From Flavobacterium cheniae (GTDB lineage: Bacteria > Bacteroidota > Bacteroidia > Flavobacteriales > Flavobacteriaceae), in the NCBI RefSeq assembly GCF_004363695.1, contig NZ_SNZC01000001.1, forward strand, positions 866,431-930,430: a stretch of 64,000 bases of DNA, in the 5' to 3' direction. The notes under the pieces are model-generated. The model saw only the letters and a list, made by a program, of their open reading frames with translations. It ran no database searches and was not told where the DNA came from. Position numbers and translations under genes: made by a program. This document shows positions 34,201-41,004 of the stretch, piece after piece (position 1 is the first letter of the stretch; the number at the start of each line of letters is the position of its first letter).

Positions 34201-35323
34201 AATCACTTGATGTCCATCTAAAAACATTTGCTCCTGCTGACAATCCACTTACTTGTGTATTAGGAGAAGTATTCGATGTGAAATTTCCAGTTCCAGAAAC
34301 AACACTCCAAGTTCCAGTTGCAGGTGAATTTGCCGCTAAATTTGTAGATGTAGAATTGCAAATCGATTGATTTACACCAGCATCACATTGTTGAGGAGTA
34401 AAACTACCTCCTTCTAAATAAACAACACTATCTAAACTTCCGTCGGAAACATCAGTAATAATTAACTTAATATGATACGTTTGTCCTGGTGTTAAATTAG
34501 ATTGAGAAGCGGTTAAAATCTGAGTATTACCATTTAAATGCGTTCCATCAATTCTTCCCGAAAATTCAGGTGAAACTACATTTTGAACCCAATTAGGATT
34601 GGAAAGCAAACAAGCGGAAGAATCTCCATCAGGACCGATAACGCCATCATTTACAGAATTAATAGAAACCTGAGAACCATTTGGTAAAATAGCCATATTT
34701 CTAGCATCATTACTAAAACCTTGACCTCCTGAAATACCAGGGCCACTAATTAAAAATCCAAATTTATCATTGAATTCGGTACATTGATAATTGGAATCAA
34801 CACCGTTATTATACTCTTCAGAACCAAAAACATATCTAAAAGTAACTGAAGTATGAACAGTTACAAAGTCAAACTCTAAAATTGTGGCATTATAATACCC
34901 TTGAGCATCTGCTAATACGGCTAAATCATTAACAAAAGTAGAACATGTTCCATCTTGTTGTACTAATCCAGGAGTACAGTCAGCATAAAACTCATCCATC
35001 AAAGGAGGTGGAGTTGTAGGCGTCCCAAGTGGTGCTGGAATATCTGAGGTTTTTCCAGTGGTTAAAACAATTCCATTAGCAAAACCCATCTGGCTTAAAG
35101 TTGTTGTAGCGGTTGAAAAATAACCTACTTGATATTTGCTATTATCGCCATAAACACCTCTGTAAGCTACATTGGAAATCGTAACACCACTCATTGGAGG
35201 AACTAAAACTCCATTAATTAATTGATTTGGAGTATAAATGGTATTATTAATTGTAATTTGGGCTTTTAACTGAAAACTTAAAAGTAAAATTAGTAGTGCA
35301 AATAGCTTTTTCTGGAATGTCAT
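31283..35323 (-). CDS. Giant surface protein with choice-of-anchor L domain and T9SS type B signal
   Basis: A 1346-residue secreted protein. A signal peptide ends at about residue 22 (LKAQ). A choice-of-anchor L domain covers about 30-310 (ISNVAYRGVYGDNS, FANGIVLTTGKTSDI, TFRYVFGSEEYNNGV). About ten immunoglobulin-like or PKD-like domains follow, including three close repeats of about 80 residues (each with APTC...NGF...ITNY...FNPxGP). The last 90 residues are the gliding-motility-associated type B C-terminal domain (YFTPNGDGINDTWNIIGL...). It is carried out by the type IX system and attached to the cell surface, as an adhesin or matrix protein. It lies alone, with its own promoter. Confidence 0.92.
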   Translation of the reverse strand: MTFQKKLFALLILLLSFQLKAQITINNTIYTPNQLINGVLVPPMSGVTISNVAYRGVYGDNSKYQVGYFSTATTTLSQMGFANGIVLTTGKTSDIPAPLGTPTTPPPLMDEFYADCTPGLVQQDGTCSTFVNDLAVLADAQGYYNATILEFDFVTVHTSVTFRYVFGSEEYNNGVDSNYQCTEFNDKFGFLISGPGISGGQGFSNDARNMAILPNGSQVSINSVNDGVIGPDGDSSACLLSNPNWVQNVVSPEFSGRIDGTHLNGNTQILTASQSNLTPGQTYHIKLIITDVSDGSLDSVVYLEGGSFTPQQCDAGVNQSICNSTSTNLAANSPATGTWSVVSGTGNFTSNTSPNTQVSGLSAGANVFRWTSSDLSCFDDVTITVNTSPVVPIVNVTSPTCTSNGSATITNYVTGQTYTFNPAGPTVASTGVISGMLFGTPYTLTTGNGSCASANTTPFSVNSILPIPAAPIVSVTAPTCSANGFSTITNYNATLNYTFNPLGPTINSSGIIQGMVLGTSYEVTSTNSSLCTSAVSNSFVNNPMLLVPAVPLVSVTAPTCLANGFARITNYVAGQSYIFDPVGPSVDASGLISGMTFGTSYFVSAGNGSCASANSTSFVIAQQLPLPTIVSVTNNGPICSGSTVSFTINASPNTQVSYSIDGNPAQTVAIDALGEGVVNVSGITSSTTLSTISVFDGICSSNVVLSSTANLFADTTITLVSAASTANQSRCADTTIDPIQYQVTGTATGVSVLGLPAGITHSYDATTGLLTISGATNVAGVSSYSIVTTGGCNPQATASGTITITGRPVLTYTVTNSICDGSPLDFVLSSNLPNTTFIWSATISNVSGTFVTNGDESNINQIVTLNNSETIGTVTVKITPYANGCLGDESEAITITINPNPVVEIVAVTDTSVCSATNGNNNVHVEISGNISGITYNWTAITNGVTVVGGTTSGTITAISTTTGFDLQVITSDPLVAGTIYFEVSAVKNVCVGNTLQSAIVTVNPNPGIAVPSPDKTICSGQPTNLMIDVSPLIAGTEIEWEVLTVVNVSGANIGSGIAPQPINDVLTSTQGGYVIYRVRTSLGECEGSYTDYRVNVNPAPLPKLVDGNICITSDGEVYQTYTLNTGLNDIDYDFEWFDSNGDTIPGEINATLVVDEAGTYSVIATNWLTGCSSSMVTATVSETMPATSMTVVQSEYFSDNATITVTVPDGTGTLLYSLDEGSLQSSNVFTGVSTGQHLVTILDTEGCTFMTQIVTIIDYPNYFTPNGDGINDTWNIIGLNQPGAKLYIFDRYGKLLKQLSATDDSEGWDGTYNQELLPSTDYWFSLDYTENGVAKQFKAHFSLKR
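33450..34160 (-). repeat. Three tandem internal repeats in the surface protein gene
   Basis: Three consecutive segments of about 240 bp encode repeats of the form SVTAPTCxxNGFxxITNYxxxxxYxFxPxGPxxxxxGxIxGM. They are alike enough to allow slippage or recombination, so copy number may differ among strains. Confidence 0.7.
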
Positions 35324-35353
35324 TACAGTAATTATTGATTAACAAAAACGATG

Positions 35354-35383
35354 TAAAATTATTACTAAATTTCACAAGCACAA
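35354..35383 (-). promoter_or_regulatory. Promoter of the surface protein gene
   Basis: On the minus strand, TTG at 35383-35381, a 19-bp spacer and TAATTTTA at 35361-35354, one mismatch from TAnnTTTG. Confidence 0.6.
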
Positions 35384-35518
35384 AACCTTTCTTTAAGAAT
35401 TTTCCTTAAAAAATTAAAAAAAATACTTTTTATAGTTAATCTAAATTTATCATAAACAAGGTTACCAATTACAGTACTATTTTACAACAAATAAAGCTTG
35501 CTTTTTAATTACTCGCAA

Positions 35519-35572
35519 AGTTATTTCATCCCAATTTACAAGAAAAACAAAACCACAACCGAGAAAAAATAA
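35519..35572 (+). pseudogene. 3' remnant of a DUF6048 gene copy
   Basis: Reading SYFIPIYKKNKTTTEKK and a stop, this stretch repeats exactly the last 17 residues of the DUF6048 protein at 29925-30641. The DNA differs at several third positions, so it is an old copy and not a recent duplication. Nothing upstream of 35519 continues the frame. A terminator follows at 35580. The intervening 4.9 kb (small barrel gene and surface protein gene) may have been inserted between or beside tandem copies. Confidence 0.8.
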
Positions 35573-35579
35573 TAAACGA

Positions 35580-35607
35580 AGCGTTACGAAAGTGGCGCTT
35601 TTTTTAT
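35580..35607 (+). terminator. Terminator after the DUF6048 remnant
   Basis: AGCGTTAC / GTGGCGCT, an 8-bp stem with two G-T pairs closed by a GAAA tetraloop and followed by a run of T. It now terminates nothing complete and is probably a leftover of the lost gene. Confidence 0.8.
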
Positions 35608-35639
35608 GAGTGATATTTATAATGTTGTAACTATTTTAT

Positions 35640-35647
35640 TATATTTG
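35640..35647 (+). promoter_or_regulatory. -7 element of the second cassette leader
   Basis: TATATTTG matches TAnnTTTG exactly and lies 14 bp before the first hairpin, as in copy A. Confidence 0.6.
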
Positions 35648-35653
35648 ATAAAA

Positions 35654-35745
35654 CAAAAAAAGTATGATGTTTATCATACATATCTACCCAAAAACAGACA
35701 GATATGTATGACTGCGTCATACATATAAACAAGTTAGCCGTCAGT
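35654..35745 (+). promoter_or_regulatory. Conserved three-hairpin leader, copy B
   Basis: Hairpin 1 is GTATGAT/ATCATAC (35662-35679). Hairpin 2 is TCATACATATCT/AGATATGTATGA (35674-35711), a perfect 12-bp stem around ACCCAAAAACAGAC. Hairpin 3 is GTATGAC/GTCATAC (35706-35722). They are followed by ATATAAACAAGTTAGCCGTCAG. Hairpins 1 and 2 share bases, as do 2 and 3, so the element could switch between folds. It aligns with copy A through the whole length, and stem changes between the copies keep the pairing. Confidence 0.65.
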
Positions 35746-35774
35746 TTTGAGAACGCCACAATAAAACAGAAAAT

Positions 35775-36386
35775 ATGAATGTCGAAAGAAAGCAACTAAT
35801 CGAATTATGCGACAAATTTCTGAATGATGAAATCAGCTCAAATGATTTAACAGTATTTGCTTTTAATGCAATCATGTCCGATGAAATGGAATGGGACGAC
35901 GAAGTTATCTCAGACACTCTTTTTGAATGGGATAATGAAGAAATAAATTTTCCAATTAATAAAGTTAATATGAAGCTTTGGAAAAACAGGCTGGAAAATG
36001 ATATTGACGAATTAATTATTTACAACAGCTGGAATTTTCATATTGAAAGCCAAAAAGAAATTTGTGAAAAGTATGGCTCAAATTGGAAACCGATAAATAA
36101 AACTTTAAATATTGGAATTTCAGAAAATCTGGATTTAGAAACATTGAATGGATTAAGACACAAAGCCAAAAAAGGAGAAGTTTGCTGGTTCATTTGGAGT
36201 GGAGAATATTCTGAAGACGAGAATTTTTTCAAACCAATTTGCGCGGAACATTTAATGCAGAAAAAACCAAAACTAATTGATTATTTAGGGCTTGATGAAG
36301 GCTACAGATTTCTAATAACAGAAAGTGGCTATGAAGATGTTTGGTTTGACGAAAAGTTACTGGAAATAGAAAAACCGAACGGCTAA
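35775..36386 (+). CDS. Cassette-borne protein of unknown function, possibly immunity-like
   Basis: A 203-residue acidic, soluble protein without signal peptide or membrane segment. The N-terminal half (LIELCDKFLNDEISSNDLTVFAFNAIM) is helical and acidic. The C-terminal half (LNGLRHKAKKGEVCWFIWSGEYSEDENFFKPICAEHL, then GYRFLITESGYEDVWFDEKLL) has the feel of small immunity-protein domains such as DUF2185/Imm33, but the match is not certain. It is the first gene behind the leader of the second cassette array, and its stop codon overlaps the attC-like site. Confidence 0.7.
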   Translation: MNVERKQLIELCDKFLNDEISSNDLTVFAFNAIMSDEMEWDDEVISDTLFEWDNEEINFPINKVNMKLWKNRLENDIDELIIYNSWNFHIESQKEICEKYGSNWKPINKTLNIGISENLDLETLNGLRHKAKKGEVCWFIWSGEYSEDENFFKPICAEHLMQKKPKLIDYLGLDEGYRFLITESGYEDVWFDEKLLEIEKPNG

Positions 36387-36511
36387 CAGCCGTTTCTCGC
36401 AATTGCGAATTTTGTGGTAAGTTCACGTTTACGTTTCGCAATAATTTTTATCTTTAACAGAAAGTAATTCGTTCCGCAGTTCGCAACTGACGAGAAGCGG
36501 CGGAACGTTAG
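36383..36511 (+). repeat. attC-like imperfect palindrome between two cassette genes
   Basis: Opens with CTAAC (36383-36387) and closes with GTTAG (36507-36511). Inner pairs in order are GCCG (36389) with CGGC (36498), TTCTCG (36394) with CGAGAA (36491), and TGCGAA (36404) with TTCGCA (36480). One-base bulges interrupt the stem, as in attC sites. Its 129-bp length is in the range of the Vibrio superintegron repeats. Confidence 0.7.
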
Positions 36512-36521
36512 TGGCAATTTT

Positions 36522-37280
36522 ATGAAATACCTTCTTTACATATTTTTTCTAGCAACAATAAGTTGTAATAATCAGTCTAAAAAGATTGATAAATCTGTTA
36601 TTGAAACAAATAATGATATTGTATTAAAGCATCAAATAGACAATTCGAAACACTACACAAAAAAAGACACTGTTTATATTAATACTGAAATTGGAGAAAC
36701 GCTAAAGTTTGCAAAAGAAGAATTTAACCAAATTATAGGCAAGCATCCCGAGTTTTTTGAAAAATATCCTAACAATCCTGACCAGTTATATTTTAATGAT
36801 AATGATAGAGAAGAATTTGGAAGTGAAGTTGGACAAGACACTTATTATGCATTATATGCTTATTTTTTAAAACAAAGAAACGGCATTGACAAATATGCAC
36901 AACAACGTAAGAAACTTATTGAACTATACTCAAATGTAAATTCACTATTCGGTCAGATTCAATATGGTGGAACATACTTTGGACATCAAGCAATGAGAAT
37001 TTTAGGATACGCTGAATATTCTATTTATCTTCTTCCAAAAGAGAAAAATGAAATCCAAAAAACCTATGACATCACCGAGCAAAAAAAACTTTACATAAAA
37101 TCGCTAAGACAACTTATAGAAGATGAAAGTAAAATTGACTTTAATACTTTAGGAAAGGAAAAAGAGGAACGAAATAAAAACCTTAATCGAATTGTTGACG
37201 AAATAGACAAACTAATTTCAGATAATTTTTATTTGAGCCGAACACAAGAATTTCACTACGGACATTATGAATATTATTAA
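36522..37280 (+). CDS. Cassette-borne lipoprotein of unknown function
   Basis: A 252-residue lipoprotein with a signal peptide and lipobox (ATISC, cysteine 15) followed by NNQSKK. The rest is hydrophilic and mainly helical (EIGETLKFAKEEFNQIIGKHPEFFEKYP; YAQQRKKLIELYSNVNSLFG; EEERNKNLNRIVDEIDKLIS) and holds FGSEVGQDTYYALYAYFLKQRNG. The start is 11 bp after the end of the preceding attC-like site and has no clear ribosome-binding site. It may depend on read-through from the leader promoter at 35640. Confidence 0.75.
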   Translation: MKYLLYIFFLATISCNNQSKKIDKSVIETNNDIVLKHQIDNSKHYTKKDTVYINTEIGETLKFAKEEFNQIIGKHPEFFEKYPNNPDQLYFNDNDREEFGSEVGQDTYYALYAYFLKQRNGIDKYAQQRKKLIELYSNVNSLFGQIQYGGTYFGHQAMRILGYAEYSIYLLPKEKNEIQKTYDITEQKKLYIKSLRQLIEDESKIDFNTLGKEKEERNKNLNRIVDEIDKLISDNFYLSRTQEFHYGHYEYY

Positions 37281-37295
37281 CAAGAAAAACTGCCA

Positions 37296-37375
37296 CTAAC
37301 AGGCGTTTGGCAAGATTGCGAATTTTACAGTAAATTCACGTTTACATTTCATATGAAATTTTACCCAGCTAACGC
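37296..37375 (+). repeat. Left half of an attC-like site
   Basis: CTAACAGGCGTTTGGC and the following TTGCGAATTTT...GTAA.TTCACGTTTAC run closely match the left half of the palindrome at 36383. The expected right arm with GTTAG is absent and the sequence runs into GCTAACGCGAGCGTAACGC. The site is truncated or diverged. Confidence 0.55.
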
Positions 37376-37410
37376 GAGCGTAACGCACGTGAACACAAAA
37401 TAAAAAAAAC

Positions 37411-37440
37411 AAAAATCCCGAGCTCACACTCGGGATTTTT
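37411..37440. terminator. Terminator
   Basis: A perfect stem (AAAAATCCCGAG / CTCGGGATTTTT) around CTCACA, with A and T runs. It ends the minus-strand small membrane protein gene and also the cassette region. Confidence 0.88.
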
Positions 37441-37674
37441 TTATTCTATTTCTTTCACACCCTTTATAAAAAACCACTTCATGTAGATTTTTTCTCCGTT
37501 GTGGGTTTTAATTGCTTGAAATTTAGGTGCTAAAATTAAAGCTACCATAAAAGCGGTCATTGGAATCCAAAGTCCATTCAAATGCGTGAATTCGTCCACT
37601 AAATATAATGTTGGTAAATAAATCACCACAAATCCTAAGAAGTTATATAAGAATGATTTTACTTTTTTATTCAT
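37441..37674 (-). CDS. Small two-helix membrane protein
   Basis: A 77-residue protein with two predicted transmembrane helices (about 8-25 and 33-50) and a basic end (AIKTHNGEKIYMKWFFIKGVKEIE). The stop lies immediately after the terminator. It reads in the same direction as nearby housekeeping genes. No function is recognised; the length and composition are typical of small inner-membrane proteins conserved in flavobacteria. Confidence 0.7.
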   Translation of the reverse strand: MNKKVKSFLYNFLGFVVIYLPTLYLVDEFTHLNGLWIPMTAFMVALILAPKFQAIKTHNGEKIYMKWFFIKGVKEIE

Positions 37675-37725
37675 TGTTTATAATGTTTAATTGATAAATT
37701 GTTGAACTGTTAAATTGTAAAAATG

Positions 37726-37767
37726 ACTTTTCACTTTTCACTTTTTACTTTTTACTTTTTACTTTTA
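37726..37767. repeat. Simple repeat of ACTTTTT/ACTTTTC units
   Basis: About six units of a 7-bp motif between the small membrane protein gene and the RNA methyltransferase gene. This is a low-complexity tract prone to slippage. Confidence 0.8.
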
Positions 37768-38928
37768 CTCTTCAGTATTCATATACTTTCCTTTCTTACT
37801 GCCTTCGTACATTTCGTATTTCACTAAACGTGCTTCAAGCTTTCCGTTGAAAAGTTTAATTTTTCTACTTGGTTTCAAGCCTACGAATTTCAATGCTTCT
37901 AAATTCGCAGTAATAAACCAAGCGTTGGTATTTGGATAATTTTGTTTTAAAGTGTCACCAATTTCTCTGTAAAAACGCTCCATATCAATATCCAAACGCT
38001 CACCATAAGGCGGATTGAACACCATGTGTAATGGTCCTTCTGTTTCTTTTTTAGAATCGAAGAAGTTTTCATTGGTAATGGTAATATATTCGTCTAAATT
38101 GGCATTTCTAACATTGTCTTTTGCTTTTGAAACCGCACTTGGCGCTTTGTCATAGCCTGTAATCGTGTAATGAAATTCGCGTGTTTTCTTTAATAACGAT
38201 TCCATAATGTTATCAAACAATTCCGCGTCCCAATCTTTCCATTTCTCAAAACCAAATTCCTTACGATTAATATTCGCTGGTACGTTACAAGCAATCATTG
38301 CAGCTTCTGCCAAAATAGTTCCCGAACCACACATTGGATCTAAGAAATGACTCTTTCCTTCCCAACCCGATAAAATCAACATTCCTGCTGCTAAAACTTC
38401 GTTTATTGGAGCAATATTCGTAGCCGTTCTGTAACCTCTATGGTGCAACGAAGCGCCTGAAGAATCTAACGAAACCGTTACATTATCTCTATCAATGTGT
38501 ACATGAATTTGTAAATCTGGGAAATCTTTATCGATACTTGGACGCTTGCCGTTCAAATCTCTAAATTGATCCACAATCGCATCTTTAGTTTTTAAAGCCA
38601 CAAACTGACTGTGATTGAAGTTTTCAGAATGCAAAGTAGTTTCTACTAAAAACGTATTGTGTTCAGTCAAATAATCCGACCAATCAATCGCTCTAATACC
38701 TTCATACAAGGCTTTATCGTTATGGGCTTTAAAGGTTTTGATAGGTTTTAAGATTTTTAAAGCCGTACGAAGTGCCAAATTGGCTTTGTACATAAATCCT
38801 TTATCGCCTTTAAAACTCACCACACGTGTACCGATTTCCACTTGTTGCGCACCAAGAATTTGCAATTCTCTAGCTAATATTTCTTCAAAACCAAAGAAGG
38901 TTTTGGCAGTCATTTTATAATTTTCCAT
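37765..38928 (-). CDS. THUMP domain class I RNA methyltransferase (RlmL/RlmK type)
   Basis: A 387-residue SAM-dependent methyltransferase for RNA. An N-terminal ferredoxin-like and THUMP part (about 1-160) binds RNA. The catalytic part holds FLDPMCGSGTILAEAAMIA (SAM site, near 195) and FNPPYGERL (N2-guanine methylation motif NPPYGE near 305). It matches the RlmL half that makes m2G2445 in 23S rRNA; the RlmK half of the E. coli fusion is absent. The gene ends inside the short simple-repeat tract, 90 bp from the small membrane protein gene. Confidence 0.9.
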   Translation of the reverse strand: MENYKMTAKTFFGFEEILARELQILGAQQVEIGTRVVSFKGDKGFMYKANLALRTALKILKPIKTFKAHNDKALYEGIRAIDWSDYLTEHNTFLVETTLHSENFNHSQFVALKTKDAIVDQFRDLNGKRPSIDKDFPDLQIHVHIDRDNVTVSLDSSGASLHHRGYRTATNIAPINEVLAAGMLILSGWEGKSHFLDPMCGSGTILAEAAMIACNVPANINRKEFGFEKWKDWDAELFDNIMESLLKKTREFHYTITGYDKAPSAVSKAKDNVRNANLDEYITITNENFFDSKKETEGPLHMVFNPPYGERLDIDMERFYREIGDTLKQNYPNTNAWFITANLEALKFVGLKPSRKIKLFNGKLEARLVKYEMYEGSKKGKYMNTEE

Positions 38929-39015
38929 TTACTTTTCTTTAAAATAGTAATTTCCTTTTCCTTACTATTATTTTTAAATTTGATTCCTGAAATTAGAAAT
39001 CAATATTCTTATTAA

Positions 39016-39047
39016 TTGAATTATCGTGCAAAAATACACTAAATTTG
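39016..39047 (+). promoter_or_regulatory. Promoter of the methyltransferase-murQ-terC region
   Basis: TTG at 39016-39018, a 21-bp spacer and TAAATTTG at 39040-39047. On the other strand an exact TATTTTTG at 39036-39029 could serve the divergent THUMP methyltransferase gene, so the two promoters would overlap. Confidence 0.65.
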
Positions 39048-39075
39048 CAAGATTAATTTGCCAGAAAAAGAATAA

Positions 39076-39819
39076 ATGTCAGAAATTCAAAAGCCTGTAT
39101 CAGAAAATTGGTTCGAATCTTGGTTTGATACCGAATATTATCACATTTTATACAAGGAACGCAACGACGAAGAAGCGCAATTGTTAATGGACAATTTAAC
39201 GCATTATTTAAACCTTCCAGAAGACGCTAAAATCTTAGACTTAGCTTGTGGAAAAGGGCGTCATGCGATTTATTTAAACTCTTTAGGCTTTGATGTTACA
39301 GGTGCTGATTTATCTGAAAACAGTATTAAAGAAGCATCTGAATTTGCCAATGAGAAACTGCATTTCAAAGTGCACGATATGCGCGAAACGTGTAACGAAA
39401 AGTACGATGCGATTTTCAATTTATTCACCAGTTTTGGCTATTTTGAAGACGATGCCGACAATTATAAAACCATCAAAGCCATTCACAACAGTTTAACCGA
39501 AACAGGTTTTGCAGTAATCGATTTTATGAATGTGGATTATGTTTTGGAAAATTTGGTTGCCGATGAAGTAAAATCGGTAGACGGAATTGATTTTCACATC
39601 AAACGTTACTTAAAAGACGGACACATTTACAAAGAAATTGATTTTGAAGATAAAGGCGAAAAGTTTCATTTCACCGAAAAAGTACAAGCACTTCGCTTAG
39701 AAGATTTCGAGAAAATCATGGAAGAAGCCGGCATTTATCTTTTGGATATTTTTGGCGATTATAAATTGCGAAAATTCTTTAAAACACAATCAGAACGTTT
39801 AATTATGATTTTTAAATAA
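39076..39819 (+). CDS. Class I SAM-dependent methyltransferase
   Basis: A 247-residue methyltransferase. The SAM-binding motif is KILDLACGKGRHAIYLNSLG near 55-75, followed by DVTGADLSENSI with the acidic residue that holds the ribose. A second motif, YDAIFNLFTSFGYF, lies near 110. The N-terminal WFESWFDTEYYHILY is typical of a group of small-molecule methyltransferases. The substrate is not known. The stop codon overlaps the start of the ZIP transporter gene (TAATG). Confidence 0.88.
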   Translation: MSEIQKPVSENWFESWFDTEYYHILYKERNDEEAQLLMDNLTHYLNLPEDAKILDLACGKGRHAIYLNSLGFDVTGADLSENSIKEASEFANEKLHFKVHDMRETCNEKYDAIFNLFTSFGYFEDDADNYKTIKAIHNSLTETGFAVIDFMNVDYVLENLVADEVKSVDGIDFHIKRYLKDGHIYKEIDFEDKGEKFHFTEKVQALRLEDFEKIMEEAGIYLLDIFGDYKLRKFFKTQSERLIMIFK

Positions 39820-40553
39820 TGCAATATATCATCACCTTTTCAGCCGTTATTTTAGGTTTTTTAATCGCTTTGTTTTTAAAACCTCAAAAGAAAAAAAACA
39901 TCAAATTATTGTTGGCATTTAGTGGTGCGTTTTTATTATCGCTTACTGTTTTGCACTTACTTCCCGAATTATTTAGCGAAGGACATAATCACGTTCACGA
40001 AGGCGAAGAAACACATGCCACGTTACCGGTTGGTGTTTTCATTATGATTGGAATTTTATTCCAAATCTTATTGGAATTTTTCTCAAAAGGTGCTGAACAC
40101 GGTCACGTTCACGTACATACTGACGAGCATAACGAATTGCATCACATTCCGTGGTTGTTGTTTATTAGTTTGTGTATTCACGCCTTGTTAGAAGGTTTCC
40201 CAATTCACGAAAACAACAATTTAGCTTATGGAATTGCGGTTCACCACTTCCCTATTGCCATTATTTTGACCTTGTTTTTCGTAAATGCGAAGATGAATAA
40301 AATGATGATTTTTGCTTTTATGTTTTCATTCGCATTAATGACGCCGCTTGGAACTTTATTAGCAGAACAAATGCATTTTGCACAACATTACTCAAAGGAA
40401 ATTTCGGCTGTGGTAGTTGGGATTTTATTTCATATTTCGTCTACTATTATTTTTGAAAGTAACGAAGGCCACAAATTCAATTTGGCAAAAATTACCATGA
40501 TTGTCTTTGGTTTTGTATTGGCTTACATTATTGAAATGGGGCATTCGCATTAA
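39819..40553 (+). CDS. ZIP family metal transporter
   Basis: A 244-residue membrane protein with about seven to eight helices. Histidine-rich loops (EGHNHVHEGEETHAT near 50-64 and EHGHVHVHTDEHNELHH near 90-106) fit a zinc or iron carrier. The ZIP core helices are seen in LCIHALLEGFPIHE and AYGIAVHHFPIAIILTLFF, where the His-Glu pairs form the metal site. Transport is normally into the cytoplasm. It is translationally coupled to the methyltransferase gene before it. Confidence 0.87.
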   Translation: MQYIITFSAVILGFLIALFLKPQKKKNIKLLLAFSGAFLLSLTVLHLLPELFSEGHNHVHEGEETHATLPVGVFIMIGILFQILLEFFSKGAEHGHVHVHTDEHNELHHIPWLLFISLCIHALLEGFPIHENNNLAYGIAVHHFPIAIILTLFFVNAKMNKMMIFAFMFSFALMTPLGTLLAEQMHFAQHYSKEISAVVVGILFHISSTIIFESNEGHKFNLAKITMIVFGFVLAYIIEMGHSH

Positions 40554-40619
40554 AAATTTAAAAGGCTTAAAACATAAGTAGTTTTTAATTAAATTTGAAG
40601 AACATTTAAAACATTTGAT

Positions 40620-41000
40620 ATGGGATTATTTTCTGCGCTACTTGGCAATGCAGGTACTGTAAATCAAGAAACTTTAGTGAAAGATTATGGCAAATTATTA
40701 ATCACGGGTGAAGAAATCGAATTGGGTTTTAAACTAATCCGAGATACTTTTATTTTCACCAATAAACGATTAATTCTAGTTGAAAAACAAGGAATTACAG
40801 GTAGCAAAATTGAATATAAATCCATTACTTACAAAAGCATTTCACGTTTCAGCGTTGAAACGGCAGGCACTTTTGACTTAGAAGCCGAATTGAAAATTTG
40901 GGTTTCTAGTGAAGCTAATCCGAGTATCGTGAAACAATTTAATAAATCAGTTAATGTGTATGATGTGCAAAATGTTTTAGCCCATCATGTTTTAAAATAA
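40620..41000 (+). CDS. Bacterial PH domain protein
   Basis: A 126-residue soluble protein that is essentially one bacterial PH-like domain: ITGEEIELGFKLIRDTFIFTNKRLILVEKQG, then KIEYKSITYKSISRFSVETAGTFDLEAELKIWVSSE and a C-terminal helix. The TNKRLILV strand is the hallmark of the YvbH-like PH family. Function is unknown. It lies 4 bp before murQ, so the two are cotranscribed. Confidence 0.88.
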   Translation: MGLFSALLGNAGTVNQETLVKDYGKLLITGEEIELGFKLIRDTFIFTNKRLILVEKQGITGSKIEYKSITYKSISRFSVETAGTFDLEAELKIWVSSEANPSIVKQFNKSVNVYDVQNVLAHHVLK

Positions 41001-41004
41001 TCGC

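Larger units (their letters stand above)
35733..36511 (+). mobile_element. Integron-like gene cassette 1 of the second array
   Basis: The unit runs from GTTAGCC at the end of the leader to GTTAG at the end of an attC-like palindrome and holds one gene. The gene's stop codon TAA is part of the opening CTAAC, as in many integron cassettes. Confidence 0.55.
36507..37375 (+). mobile_element. Integron-like gene cassette 2 of the second array
   Basis: Begins at the GTTAG of the preceding site and holds one lipoprotein gene whose ATG lies 11 bp after it. It ends in a half site that matches the left part of the 36383-36511 palindrome. The right arm is missing. Confidence 0.45.
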
